From Pseudoruminococcus_B sp937901805 (GTDB lineage Bacteria; Bacillota; Clostridia; Oscillospirales; Ruminococcaceae): a DNA stretch of 64,000 bases. Each line of letters begins with the position of its first letter. The first letter of the stretch is position 1. Shown here piece by piece: positions 1 through 8,504 of this stretch. Location: assembly GCA_963560245.1 (NCBI GenBank), contig CAUWNS010000007.1, positions 15,149 to 79,148 on the forward strand, written 5' to 3'. A program made the translations under genes and the position numbers. The notes beneath the pieces were generated by a model. It worked only from the letters and a program-made list of their open reading frames with translations, did not search any database and had not been told where the DNA came from.

Positions 1-801
1 AGAAATTTTATAGCCCCGCTCGTCCCGCTGTTTGATTGTCAGCCCAATTTCCACCCCATCAATCTGCCGAGGGATTGCAGCGATATCGTCGATCTCCTCA
101 TAAGACACGCCGCAGCGCTCCATCATCTCCATTGTGACGGGAATCAAAGCGCAGCGATCGCCAAAATAGTATTCCAGCGACTGGAGCGCCAGCGCTTCAA
201 ATTCCAGCTTTCTACGAGTTTTGGTATCAAAAACCCATTCATTGATCTGCGCAACCGGGGCGCCGTATTCCATCATTTGGGCAGCAATCCGGTGGCTGCG
301 GGGGGAAGTGTTGGAGAATTTAAAACACCCGGTATCCGTGGCTATCCCGGTATAAATCCCAGCCGCAATCCGGGACGTAAACGCTGCGCCCAGTTTTTCA
401 ATCACCTGAAAGAGAACCTCCGCTGCGGCGGCGCTGTCCGCCTCCAAAAGCAGATGCTCCGCATACCCGGTGTTGGAAGGATGGTGATCGATGCACAAAT
501 CGATCCTCGGATACTTTTCCCGGATTTTTTTCCCCAGGAGTTTTTCGTCCGCCACATCCACTGCCAGCACAAAGCGGGGTTCAAATTCCTCCTGCGGGAT
601 CCCGTCAAACAGGAACTGGAATTTCTGAGGGAATGCATCCGCACATTCCACACGCGCACGGATCCCCAGGCTGTTCAGGGCATGGTAGGCAGCGCATGCG
701 CTGCCCATCGTATCCCCGTCCGGGCTCTGGTGGCAGAGGATCACCACATCCTGCGCCTGTTTCAGGCATTGTGCGGCCTGTTCGACATTATAGTTCTTCA
801 T
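1..801 (-). CDS. nrnA: DHH-family phosphoesterase, NrnA-like (3' end outside window)
   Basis: Probable bifunctional oligoribonuclease/3'-phosphoadenosine 5'-phosphate phosphatase, which degrades nano-RNA and recycles pAp in the cytoplasm. About 267 codons are visible and the gene runs off the left edge. The family metal-binding motifs are readable in the reverse translation: HQSPDGD at residues 24-30, DVAD at 82-85, and the name-giving DHH at 105-107 (CIDHHPSN). The start is the ATG at 801, which overlaps the end of rbfA by 14 bases. rbfA followed by nrnA is the usual Firmicutes order, which supports the call. The C-terminal DHHA1 substrate domain begins inside the window but is incomplete, so substrate choice cannot be judged. 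Confidence 0.92.
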   Translation of the reverse strand, partial: MKNYNVEQAAQCLKQAQDVVILCHQSPDGDTMGSACAAYHALNSLGIRARVECADAFPQKFQFLFDGIPQEEFEPRFVLAVDVADEKLLGKKIREKYPRIDLCIDHHPSNTGYAEHLLLEADSAAAAEVLFQVIEKLGAAFTSRIAAGIYTGIATDTGCFKFSNTSPRSHRIAAQMMEYGAPVAQINEWVFDTKTRRKLEFEALALQSLEYYFGDRCALIPVTMEMMERCGVSYEEIDDIAAIPRQIDGVEIGLTIKQRDERGYKIS

Positions 802-1153
802 GGCCGTCATCCTTTTTCTGAACCTGCTCAATCAGGCGGGAAATCTCCGCCCCGGTTTCAATGGAATCATCCGCCACAAAGAGGAACTCCGGCGCATGCC
901 GCAGTTTCAGACGATGGGCAATCTCCCTGCGGATGAAGCCGGATGCATTTTTCAGCCCCTTAACCGCGCCTTTTGCCGCTTCATATCCCTCCAGAGAACT
1001 GACATGCACTTTTGCATAGGAGAGATCATTTGTCACCTCCACATGCACAATAGAAAGCATCCCCGTAATCCGGGGATCTTTGAGCATCCGGAAAATATCC
1101 GTCAGTTCCCGGCGGACATCTTCAGAAATCCTGTCGATTTTATGGGTCGCCAT
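788..1153 (-). CDS. rbfA: Ribosome-binding factor A
   Basis: RbfA binds the 30S subunit and helps mature the 5' end of 16S rRNA, also aiding cold adaptation. The 121-residue protein has the usual length and the single KH-like fold pattern, with the family start THKIDRISEDVRRELTDI and the central stretch DPRITGMLSIVHVEVTNDL. The start ATG at 1153 has a GGAGGG site five bases upstream. It lies downstream of infB, separated by about 110 bases holding two hairpins, and overlaps nrnA. It belongs to the rimP-nusA-infB operon and is presumably transcribed with it. Confidence 0.96.
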   Translation of the reverse strand: MATHKIDRISEDVRRELTDIFRMLKDPRITGMLSIVHVEVTNDLSYAKVHVSSLEGYEAAKGAVKGLKNASGFIRREIAHRLKLRHAPEFLFVADDSIETGAEISRLIEQVQKKDDGHEEL

Positions 1154-1189
1154 AATTTCCCTCCTGTTCGTTTTCTATGAAAGGACAAA

Positions 1190-1257
1190 GGACGAACCCG
1201 TCGCGCGGAAATTCCCGGCGCGGGCGGATTCGTCCCCATGCCCGGCAGAACTGCCGG
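1190..1257 (-). repeat. Two hairpins between infB and rbfA
   Basis: The infB-rbfA gap holds an outer inverted repeat (GGACGAACCCG at 1190-1200 pairing with CGGATTCGTCC at 1225-1235, with one mismatch) that encloses a GC-rich inner stem. A second hairpin follows, CCGGCAG-AA-CTGCCGG at 1242-1257. Neither has a T tract on the minus strand, so they look like RNA processing or stability structures inside the operon rather than a terminator. Function is inferred only. Confidence 0.5.
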
Positions 1258-1265
1258 CCTGTTCC

Positions 1266-3734
1266 TTAGTCTTCCTGATATTCTTCGAGAATATACGCCT
1301 CGAAAATATCGCCTTCTTTGATATCATTAAACTTCTGAAGGCTGACGCCGCATTCATAACCCTGAGCAACTTCGCGGACATCGTCTTTAAACCTCTTAAG
1401 AGAGTCGAGTTCATCGTCCCCGACAATGATTCCATCCCGGACAATCCGGATTTTCGATCCTCTGGTGATTTTTCCGGACTGGACATAACATCCTGCCACC
1501 GCACCGACATTGGAAATCTTGTAAACCTGGCGGACTTCCAGGCGGCCGAGATCCACTTCACGGATTTTCGGAGCAAGCATACCTTTCATCGCAGATTTGA
1601 CATCGTCAATTGCATCATAGATGACACGGTAGAGATGGATGTCCACCCCATCACGCTCCGCCTGATCACGCGCCGTCGGATCCGGGCGTACGTTAAAGCC
1701 GACAATGATCGCATTGGAGGCGTTCGCCAGCATAACATCGGATTCATTAACCGCGCCGACTGCGCCATGAATCACGCGCACACGCACTTCTTCGTTGGAA
1801 AGTTTTTCAAGAGACTGCTTGACAGCTTCTACAGAGCCCTGAACGTCTGCTTTGACAATGATGGAAAGTTCCTTAACCTCGCCTTCCTCAATCTGGGAGA
1901 AGAGGTTTTCCAAAGTCACTTTCTGATAGGACTTGAACTGCTCTTCCTTGGCGTCATGCTTTCTCTTTTCGACAAGTTCTCTTGCCAGACGTTCGTCTTC
2001 AACCGCATTGAAGGTATCGCCTGCGCTCGGCGCCTCGTCCAATCCGGTAATCTCCACCGGGACGGATGGTCCGGCCTCTTTTGCCTTTCGGCCCTGGTCA
2101 TCGAGCATTACACGGACGCGGCCGACCGAGGTACCGGCAATGATGATATCGCCCTGATGCAGGGTACCGTTCTGAACAAGGACAGTGGCAACCGGGCCGC
2201 GGCCTTTATCCAGTCTTGCCTCAATGACAGTACCCTTCGCCAGACGGTCAGGGTTTGCTTTGAGTTCCTTCATATCTGCAACCAGCTGCACCATTTCCAG
2301 CAGGGTGTCGATGTTCTGGTGGGTCTTTGCAGAGATTGGCACGCAGATGACGTCGCCACCCCATTCCTCCGGAACCAGTTCGTATTCCGTCAGTTCCTGC
2401 ATAACTCTGTCTGGATTGGCTTCCGGTTTATCCATTTTGTTAATGGCTACAATAATGGAGACGCCGGCAGCTTTGGCATGGTTGATCGCTTCGACCGTCT
2501 GCGGCATAATGCCATCGTCCGCCGCGACAACCAGAATGGCGATATCCGTCACCTGGGCGCCGCGTGCACGCATAGAGGTGAATGCCTCATGTCCCGGGGT
2601 ATCCAGAAAAGTGATAGGCTTTCCATTGACCATGACGCGGTAAGCGCCGATATGCTGGGTAATTCCTCCGGCCTCGTCAGCAGTAACATTTGCATGGCGG
2701 ATAGCGTCGAGAAGGGAGGTCTTTCCGTGATCGACATGGCCCATAACGACCACAACCGGGCTGCGCTCCTTGAGGTTGACGTCCTCGTCCTCGCTGTCGT
2801 CAATCAGGCGATCCTCAATCGTAACAATGACTTCTTTTTCCACCTTTGCGCCGAATTCCTCTGCAATCAGGGAGGCCGTGTCAAAGTCAATCGACTGGTT
2901 AACCGCCGCCATGACGCCCAGCGTCATCAGCTTTTTGATGACCTGGGTTGCGGGGATTTTCAGTTTAGAAGCGAGTTCCCCAACCAGCAGTTCTTCCGGA
3001 AGGACAATCTTCAACGGTTTTTGTTTTGCTTTTTCCAACGCTAGGCGGCGGAGCTTTTCTGCTTCGCTTTCCCGTTTTGCATACTGCGGCTTGCCGCGCT
3101 GGGCGCTGCGCTGATTGAGCTTTTGTTTTCTCTGAGTATTCTTGGTTACCGGGGTATTCGGTGCGATTTCCTCATAGTGCTCATTGTACTTGTCAAGGTT
3201 GACATTGGAAGTACGGGTATCCACATGGCGCAGTGTTTTTCCGGATGCAGTACTGGTAGTAACCGGCTGCTGGGATGCATTTCCCTGCTTTGCGCCGGCC
3301 TGCGTGCGGTTTGGATGCTGCGCAGGGCGGGTCTCCTGTTTTCCTGCCTGTGCACGGCCGGAATTTGCCTGCCCTTTTGCCTGCGGCTGACCCTGCCTGC
3401 GTGCCGCGCCGCTGTTTTGCGGGCGATTCTGCTGCGGACGGCCCTGCTGCTGTTTTGCAGCGGATTTCGACGGGGTATTGTCCTTTTTCTCCGCAGGTTC
3501 TTCCTTTGTTTTCGGAGCTTCTTCGCGTTTTGCGCCGGAAGCAAAATATTCGTCAAAATTCTGCACCTGTGTTTTTTTAGTAAAGTGCTCAAATACAACG
3601 TTGAGCTCCTCTTCCGTCAGGGCAGTCATATGTTTTTTCGGTTCCTTGAAATGCTTTGCAAGCAGATCGATGATATCCTTGCTTGGCACGTTCAAATCCT
3701 TTGCTACTTCGTGAACTCTATATTTCACCATCAT
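1266..3734 (-). CDS. infB: Translation initiation factor IF-2
   Basis: GTPase that brings initiator fMet-tRNA to the ribosome. The start is taken at the ATG pair 3734/3731, giving about 822 residues beginning MMVKYRVHEVAKDLN; AAGGAGG lies nine bases upstream, and upstream in-frame ATGs would overrun ylxQ. Domains in order: IF2_N helix domain (1-60); a long linker rich in Q, A, R and P (about 70-210), typical of low complexity in this family; a second IF2_N-like segment; the G domain with GHVDHGKTS (about residue 330), DTPGHE and NKMD; then beta-barrel and C-terminal fMet-tRNA-binding domains. The start overlaps the end of ylxQ by 17 bases. Confidence 0.97.
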   Translation of the reverse strand: MMVKYRVHEVAKDLNVPSKDIIDLLAKHFKEPKKHMTALTEEELNVVFEHFTKKTQVQNFDEYFASGAKREEAPKTKEEPAEKKDNTPSKSAAKQQQGRPQQNRPQNSGAARRQGQPQAKGQANSGRAQAGKQETRPAQHPNRTQAGAKQGNASQQPVTTSTASGKTLRHVDTRTSNVNLDKYNEHYEEIAPNTPVTKNTQRKQKLNQRSAQRGKPQYAKRESEAEKLRRLALEKAKQKPLKIVLPEELLVGELASKLKIPATQVIKKLMTLGVMAAVNQSIDFDTASLIAEEFGAKVEKEVIVTIEDRLIDDSEDEDVNLKERSPVVVVMGHVDHGKTSLLDAIRHANVTADEAGGITQHIGAYRVMVNGKPITFLDTPGHEAFTSMRARGAQVTDIAILVVAADDGIMPQTVEAINHAKAAGVSIIVAINKMDKPEANPDRVMQELTEYELVPEEWGGDVICVPISAKTHQNIDTLLEMVQLVADMKELKANPDRLAKGTVIEARLDKGRGPVATVLVQNGTLHQGDIIIAGTSVGRVRVMLDDQGRKAKEAGPSVPVEITGLDEAPSAGDTFNAVEDERLARELVEKRKHDAKEEQFKSYQKVTLENLFSQIEEGEVKELSIIVKADVQGSVEAVKQSLEKLSNEEVRVRVIHGAVGAVNESDVMLANASNAIIVGFNVRPDPTARDQAERDGVDIHLYRVIYDAIDDVKSAMKGMLAPKIREVDLGRLEVRQVYKISNVGAVAGCYVQSGKITRGSKIRIVRDGIIVGDDELDSLKRFKDDVREVAQGYECGVSLQKFNDIKEGDIFEAYILEEYQED

Positions 3735-4056
3735 ATACGCATTCCTCCTTGTCTGCCGCGGGGGCCAGATTGCTGCAAACCAGTTTGGCAAGCCCCCTGT
3801 CACTGATTGCGAGTATGCCTGCCCGTTTCCCCACTTCCCCAAATATGTCATCCAGGGTATAGGGTAGGGCGGCGGTTGGTACTTCCCATTCTTCGCAAAT
3901 TCTCTTCATCGAGCGGCGCGTCTTGTCAGACAGGTCGGATGCAAACAGCACAAGCGCAGCCTTTCCCTCCAACACAGCTCCCTTTACGACGTCAAACCCG
4001 AGCAGAAGTTTGCCTGCCCGTTTGCTCAGAGAAATGGAAGACAAAAGCTTATCCAT
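3718..4056 (-). CDS. ylxQ: YlxQ, L7Ae/L30e-family RNA-binding protein
   Basis: Small ribosomal-protein-like RNA-binding protein of the L7Ae/L30e/S12e family, about 112 residues from the ATG at 4056 (MDKLLSSISLSKRAGKLLLG). The glycine-rich opening and the LVLFASDLSDKTRRS segment match this fold, which binds kink-turn RNA in related proteins. It sits between ylxR and infB, its conserved place in the Firmicutes nusA operon, overlapping ylxR by 8 bases and infB by 17. Its role in vivo is not well settled; an auxiliary ribosome or RNA function is inferred. Confidence 0.9.
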   Translation of the reverse strand: MDKLLSSISLSKRAGKLLLGFDVVKGAVLEGKAALVLFASDLSDKTRRSMKRICEEWEVPTAALPYTLDDIFGEVGKRAGILAISDRGLAKLVCSNLAPAADKEECVYDGEI

Positions 4057-4318
4057 CCTTTTTGAGTTCCTCCTCCAGTCTGTCGTAAATCTCGTCACTG
4101 ATGGCTGTCGAAAAAGCTCTTTCAAAACGCTTTGCTTTACGCGCCTTTTGAAAGCATTCTATGTTCTTGCAGATATAAGCGCCCCTGCCAGGCTTGCGTC
4201 CCGTCAGATCCAATGAAATCTCCCCTTCCGGGCTTTTGACCACACGGATTAGTTCCCGCTTAGGGAACTGTTCCCCGCAGCCGGTGCACATCCTCATTGG
4301 AATTCGCTTTTTCTGCAT
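4049..4318 (-). CDS. ylxR: YlxR (DUF448) RNA-binding protein
   Basis: An 89-residue protein of the YlxR/DUF448 family, starting at ATG 4318 (MQKKRIPMRMCTGC). The signature CTGCGEQFPKRELIRVV followed by GRKPGRGAYIC is clear. Family members are basic RNA-binding proteins of the nusA-infB operon, and some reports link them to nucleoid or RNase P functions. Translation is coupled to ylxQ by an 8-base overlap. Longer in-frame starts lack a good ribosome site. Confidence 0.92.
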   Translation of the reverse strand: MQKKRIPMRMCTGCGEQFPKRELIRVVKSPEGEISLDLTGRKPGRGAYICKNIECFQKARKAKRFERAFSTAISDEIYDRLEEELKKDG

Positions 4319-4454
4319 CAAACCACTCCATTTCCTATCCTCCTGCGGGCAGCGTATCCCCGCAGCGATCCCGGACTCTCCCGGATTCAAAACAACCTTC
4401 CTAGCATCCTATTGTATCATAAATTCCTGTAATAGGCGAGATACCGCCGGAGAA

Positions 4455-5558
4455 TTATTCTTCGTCCTGCGTCTGCTCTGCGGATTCCTGTTCCGCAGGA
4501 TGCAGAGGCCCTTCTTCCGATGAATCCGTCTGCGACTTAATATCAATCTTGTACCCGGTCAGCCGTGCAGCCAGACGGGCGTTTTGTCCCTTGTTGCCAA
4601 TGGCAAGGGACAGCTGCGTATCCGGAACAACCACACGGCAGGAATGGGATTCCTCATCCAGGATAGTAACTTCCAGTACATCCGCCGGGGAAAGGGCGGC
4701 AGCGATAAACTGTTCCGGCTCTTCGGAATATTTGACCACATCGATTTTTTCCCCGCCGAGTTCTTCCACAATTTTTGCCACACGGATACCCTTCGGGCCG
4801 ATACAGGCGCCGACTGCGTCAATATTTTCATCCTTGCTCCACACGGCAATCTTTGTGCGGGATCCGGCCTCGCGGGAAATAGATTTTACCTCAATCAGGC
4901 CGTCGTAGATTTCTGGAACCTCATTTTCAAAAAGGCGTTTAACAAGGCCGGGATGGGTGCGGGAAATCATGATACGCGGGCCGCGATCCGTTTCGCTCAC
5001 CCCGACCACATACACTTTGATGATATCGCCTTCGGTATAGATTTCGCCCGGAACCTGTTCTGATTTGAGCAGATATGCTTCCGATCCGTCAATCTCTACA
5101 GTAATACCGCCCCTTCTCGGGTCGAGTTTCATGACGCGGGCGGAGACAATCTCCTGATCATGCTTCTGGAATTTCTGGAACGCCTGGCCTCTTTCCGCTT
5201 CACGGATCCCCTGTCGGATGACATGTTTTGCCGTCTGTGCGGCAATTCTGCCGAACTCTTTCGTCTGGAGCGGGACAAAGACAATGGACTCCAGTTCCGC
5301 CTGCGGATCGATCTTTCTCGCGTCTTCCAGCAGGATTTCAATTTTTGGATCAAAGACCTCTTCCACCGCTTCTTTGCCCACGGCCACTTCAAAAATTCCC
5401 TGATCCGGTTCGATATCCACCCGGACGTCTTCTGCGCCCTCGTAATCTCTTTTCACCGCGATGGTGATGGCGTTTTTGATTTTCTCCAGAAGGTAGTCTG
5501 CCGGAATCCCCTTTTCCTTTTCAAGCATCGTCAGCGCTTCAAAAAACTCGGTGTTCAT
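4455..5558 (-). CDS. nusA: Transcription termination/antitermination factor NusA
   Basis: NusA binds RNA polymerase and nascent RNA to tune pausing, termination and antitermination. The protein has 367 residues, the usual length for Firmicutes NusA without the C-terminal AR repeats. Order: N-terminal polymerase-binding domain (MNTEFFEALTMLEKEKG), S1 domain, then KH1/KH2, with the signature GACIGPKGIRVAKIVEEL near residue 240 and AIGNKGQNARLAARLTGYKI near 325. The tail is acidic. The ATG overlaps the rimP stop by four bases, so the two are translationally coupled. Confidence 0.97.
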   Translation of the reverse strand: MNTEFFEALTMLEKEKGIPADYLLEKIKNAITIAVKRDYEGAEDVRVDIEPDQGIFEVAVGKEAVEEVFDPKIEILLEDARKIDPQAELESIVFVPLQTKEFGRIAAQTAKHVIRQGIREAERGQAFQKFQKHDQEIVSARVMKLDPRRGGITVEIDGSEAYLLKSEQVPGEIYTEGDIIKVYVVGVSETDRGPRIMISRTHPGLVKRLFENEVPEIYDGLIEVKSISREAGSRTKIAVWSKDENIDAVGACIGPKGIRVAKIVEELGGEKIDVVKYSEEPEQFIAAALSPADVLEVTILDEESHSCRVVVPDTQLSLAIGNKGQNARLAARLTGYKIDIKSQTDSSEEGPLHPAEQESAEQTQDEE

Positions 5559-6076
5559 TCTCCTTGTCCTCCCATATCGGTGTCATCATAATCCTGTTCA
5601 AACAGATCGCACAATTTCACAGAGGCAATCTCGCCTTTTTGGGCTGTCATCTGGGTCTGATCATCTACCTGAATGGTGACAGCACCCTCTTCATAAGAGA
5701 GCAGCTCGCCCGTAAATTCCCTCCGGCCGTCGACCGGCCGAATCAGTTTGAGCGTTACCGGCGCGCCCAAAAACTGTTCAAAATGTTCTTTTCGCGTCAG
5801 TTCCCGCTCAATCCCCGGAGAGGATACCTCCAGATAATAGCTCTGGCTGATTGGATCTGCCTTGTCAAGCGGTTCATCAATGGCCCGGCTGACCTTTTCA
5901 CAGTCGAGCACATCCACCGGCGCATCTTCCCGGTCGATAAAAATACGCAGGTACCAAGAACTCCCCTCTTTTTCAAAGCGGACGTCCCACAGCAGAAGAC
6001 CCAGTCCTTCTACAATCGGCTTGACAATTTCTGTTACGGTCGACACCGTATTCATCCCATGATTGCTCTTTGCCAC
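5555..6076 (-). CDS. rimP: Ribosome maturation factor RimP
   Basis: RimP assists late 30S assembly. A GTG start at 6076 is preferred (GGAG eight bases upstream), giving 173 residues. The N-terminal domain holds the family core WYLRIFIDRED and LDCEKVSRAIDEPLD, followed by YYLEVSSPGIERELTR, and the C-terminal SH3-like domain follows. It is the first gene of the rimP-nusA-ylxR-ylxQ-infB-rbfA operon, and a strong hairpin lies just upstream of its ribosome site. Confidence 0.95.
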   Translation of the reverse strand: MAKSNHGMNTVSTVTEIVKPIVEGLGLLLWDVRFEKEGSSWYLRIFIDREDAPVDVLDCEKVSRAIDEPLDKADPISQSYYLEVSSPGIERELTRKEHFEQFLGAPVTLKLIRPVDGRREFTGELLSYEEGAVTIQVDDQTQMTAQKGEIASVKLCDLFEQDYDDTDMGGQGE

Positions 6077-6097
6077 AAAAATCACTCCAACATAAAC

Positions 6098-6123
6098 GAA
6101 AGAGTGGGAAACCCCACTCTTTC
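6098..6123 (-). promoter_or_regulatory. Leader hairpin of the rimP-nusA operon
   Basis: A perfect 11-base-pair stem (GAAAGAGTGGG at 6098-6108 with CCCACTCTTTC at 6113-6123) with a four-base loop lies about 20 bases before the rimP start on the minus strand. There is no T run after it, so it is not a plain terminator. A hairpin of this type ahead of rimP would suit autoregulation of the operon by NusA or control of transcript stability; that role is inferred. Confidence 0.6.
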
Positions 6124-6235
6124 ACTCGTCACCTTTGTTTACTGATTCATTCTATCATAAGTTTCAGCGAAAATCAAGCCTTTTACCGGGAAATCCGGGC
6201 ATTTTCAAAGCTTTTTCCCAATCCTATATGCTTTT

Positions 6236-6772
6236 TCAGCTCTCCATCTGCCGTCCAAGGAAATCCGCCGCTATCTGGACAGCTTTATTCTCTGTTTCCG
6301 ACGCCTGGCGCCCGCCTTCGCCTTCAAGCAATACCACCGAACCGGTGACATCCCCGGAGGACAGAATGGGATAAATGACGGCGGCATTCCTGCTGATCCC
6401 CTCCACCGGCCGGAGCGTTTCTCCTTCGGAATGCCGATAGCTGTGGCGCTGTTCCATAATCTCCTCCAATTCGCCGGACACCCTGCGTTCGAGCACTTCC
6501 CTTTTCGGTATCCCATTGACGGCTACCACATGGTCTCGGTCGGTGATAACCACCGGCATTCCCATGGATTTTGCAAGGACTTCCGCATACTGGCAGGCAA
6601 AGGCGGAAAGTTCTTCAATCGGGGAATACTTTTTAAAAATAACCTCCCCATTGTTGTCCGTATAAATCTCAAGCGGATCCCCTTCCCGGATTCTCATGGT
6701 CCTGCGGATCTCTTTTGGGATAACGACGCGTCCCAAATCGTCTATTCTTCTGACAATACCAGTTGCTTTCAT
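6236..6772 (-). CDS. spoVT: Stage V sporulation protein T
   Basis: AbrB-type transcription factor acting in the forespore under sigma G. It has 178 residues: an N-terminal swapped-hairpin DNA-binding domain (MKATGIVRRIDDLGRVVIPKE, residues 1-50) and a C-terminal GAF-like domain (about 55-178), matching SpoVT in both length and layout. The gene stands alone, upstream of the rimP operon in the same direction. Its presence supports an endospore-forming host. Confidence 0.95.
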   Translation of the reverse strand: MKATGIVRRIDDLGRVVIPKEIRRTMRIREGDPLEIYTDNNGEVIFKKYSPIEELSAFACQYAEVLAKSMGMPVVITDRDHVVAVNGIPKREVLERRVSGELEEIMEQRHSYRHSEGETLRPVEGISRNAAVIYPILSSGDVTGSVVLLEGEGGRQASETENKAVQIAADFLGRQMES

Positions 6773-6949
6773 TCGTGGCTCTCCTCCGATGATACATATT
6801 TTTCTCTTTTTGACAACAAGTTGATAAAACCGTACTGTTATTGTTGCTTTTACAGGGAGAAATATACATCGGGATTAGCAATATTTTCTGTCTTGCTATA
6901 TGGGAGAATCCCTTGGTTTTTCCAGTTTTTAAGATTTTCTTCTATCTAT

Positions 6950-7014
6950 CATAAAAAATCCGACCCAGGTTTCATAAAAAATCCGACCCAGGTTTTCCGG
7001 GTCGGATTTTTTAT
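6950..7014 (-). terminator. Terminator with a tandemly duplicated arm
   Basis: Directly after the SPFH gene, the minus strand reads a stem (AAAAAATCCGACCC with GGGTCGGATTTTTT) ending in a T run. The descending arm with its T run is then repeated: the plus strand carries a perfect 23-base tandem duplication at 6950-6972 and 6973-6995, followed by the complementary arm at 6999-7014. The single ascending arm can pair with either copy, giving two alternative terminators. Confidence 0.85.
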
Positions 7015-7017
7015 TTT

Positions 7018-7932
7018 TTATTTCTGCGGATCCGTCAGCACCTCTTTGAAAGAGGTTGCAAGCCCGGCAAGGGACTGAATCTCGCTTGGGATGATGATCT
7101 TGGTAGCCCTTCCATCGGCAGCTTTGGTAAATGCTTCCAGGCCTTTGATCTGGATAACCTTATCCGTCGGGGCTGCCTCATTCAACAGCTTAATGCTGTC
7201 CGCATAGGCCTTCTGAACCATCATAATGGCCTCCGCTTCACCTTCTGCCTCCATCACCTTTTGCGCTTTCACTGCTTCCGCCCTCAGGATTGCAGATTCC
7301 TTTTCTCCTTCCGCAACCAGGATTTTGCTCCGTTTGTCGCCTTCTGCAATCAGGATCGCTTCACGGCGTTCCCGCTCCGCCTTCATCTGTTTTTCCATGG
7401 CGTCCTGGATTTCGCGCGGGGGAAGGATATTTTTGAGTTCTACACGGTTGACCTTAATCCCCCATTTATCCGTTGCAGTATCCAGGATTGTGGTAATTTT
7501 AGTGTTGATGACATCACGGGAGGTCAGGGTATTATCCAGTTCCATCTCACCGATAATGTTTCTCAGCGTCGTAGCGGAGAGATTTTCGATCGCGGACAGC
7601 GGGCGTTCCACGCCATAAGTAAACATTTTGGCGTCTGTAACCTGATAAAAAACCACCGTATCAATCTGCATGGTGACATTATCCCTTGTAATCACAGGCT
7701 GCGGCTTAAAATCCACAACCTGTTCTTTCATGGAAACGCGTTTTGCAACACGGTCAATAAACGGCACCTTGAAATGCAGGCCGGTTTCCCAAGTGGCATA
7801 ATAGGCTCCCAAACGCTCCACAACATAAACTGCCGCCTGTGGGACAATCTTGATATTCGAAACCATCACTATCAGCAATACCAAAATCAATAAAACAATC
7901 ACAATAAAACCAATCGTTAATCCTGTAGGCAT
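7018..7932 (-). CDS. SPFH/stomatin-like membrane protein
   Basis: Prohibitin/stomatin family (QmcA/paraslipin-like) membrane scaffold of 304 residues. An N-terminal hydrophobic segment (about 5-27) anchors it, then comes the SPFH domain beginning IKIVPQAAVYVVERLGAYY. A long charged helical stretch rich in A, E and K (about 175-245, with EGDKRSKILVAEGEKESAI) is expected to form a coiled coil for oligomerisation. It pairs with the NfeD gene 77 bases upstream, the common SPFH-NfeD arrangement associated with membrane microdomains. Confidence 0.9.
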   Translation of the reverse strand: MPTGLTIGFIVIVLLILVLLIVMVSNIKIVPQAAVYVVERLGAYYATWETGLHFKVPFIDRVAKRVSMKEQVVDFKPQPVITRDNVTMQIDTVVFYQVTDAKMFTYGVERPLSAIENLSATTLRNIIGEMELDNTLTSRDVINTKITTILDTATDKWGIKVNRVELKNILPPREIQDAMEKQMKAERERREAILIAEGDKRSKILVAEGEKESAILRAEAVKAQKVMEAEGEAEAIMMVQKAYADSIKLLNEAAPTDKVIQIKGLEAFTKAADGRATKIIIPSEIQSLAGLATSFKEVLTDPQK

Positions 7933-8009
7933 ACGAATTCCTCCTCATCATATTTTCACGGTTTTTCCATACTGCTTACAACAATCCGGTCAAAATTACT
8001 CAGCGCCTA

Positions 8010-8462
8010 TCAGACAAGACGTTCGACAATGACCTTTACCCCATCGATACGCTTTACCACAACCTGTTCTTTCTCTTCAATCGGCTCCCCATCTTCAGAC
8101 TGTGCGGCCCAGTCCAAACCGTTCACAAAGACGCGGCCTTTTCCCGCCGCATTATCAATCCGGTGGAGCACCACGCCAATTTGCCCAACCACACTGTCTG
8201 CATTGGTTTTTGTCTTACGCACATTCAAGAAACGTTTCACAAATGGTCGGGTACAGACGAGCAGTACCGTGCTTGCTATCACAAATACAATCAACTGTAC
8301 CGTCAGCGAACCGCCCATAACTGCCGGAAGAATAGCAACTACCGCGCCAATTGCAAACCAAATAGCGACCATCTGAATACTGGCCGCCTCCACAACGCCC
8401 AGAACAATTGCCAAGATTAACCAGAAAAATGGCATCCACTGGGTACCAAAGAATTCAGGCAT
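8010..8462 (-). CDS. NfeD-family membrane protein
   Basis: A 150-residue NfeD-like protein: three or four hydrophobic segments in residues 10-75, then a soluble OB-fold domain (about 90-150, with GQIGVVLHRIDNAAGKGRV and GEPIEEKEQVVVKRIDGVKV). It is the short, protease-less form of NfeD. NfeD proteins work with a partner SPFH protein, here the next gene. Both are read from the minus strand and probably cotranscribed. Confidence 0.88.
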   Translation of the reverse strand: MPEFFGTQWMPFFWLILAIVLGVVEAASIQMVAIWFAIGAVVAILPAVMGGSLTVQLIVFVIASTVLLVCTRPFVKRFLNVRKTKTNADSVVGQIGVVLHRIDNAAGKGRVFVNGLDWAAQSEDGEPIEEKEQVVVKRIDGVKVIVERLV

Positions 8463-8504
8463 TACAATTTTCCCCCTTTCAAGCCCCTGTTTCAGATTTT
8501 CCCA

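Noticed and set aside
1080..3044. A 654-codon open frame on the plus strand opposite infB
   Set aside because: It lies antisense to infB, whose frame is certain, and its translation has no recognisable domain; a shadow of GC-rich codon structure.
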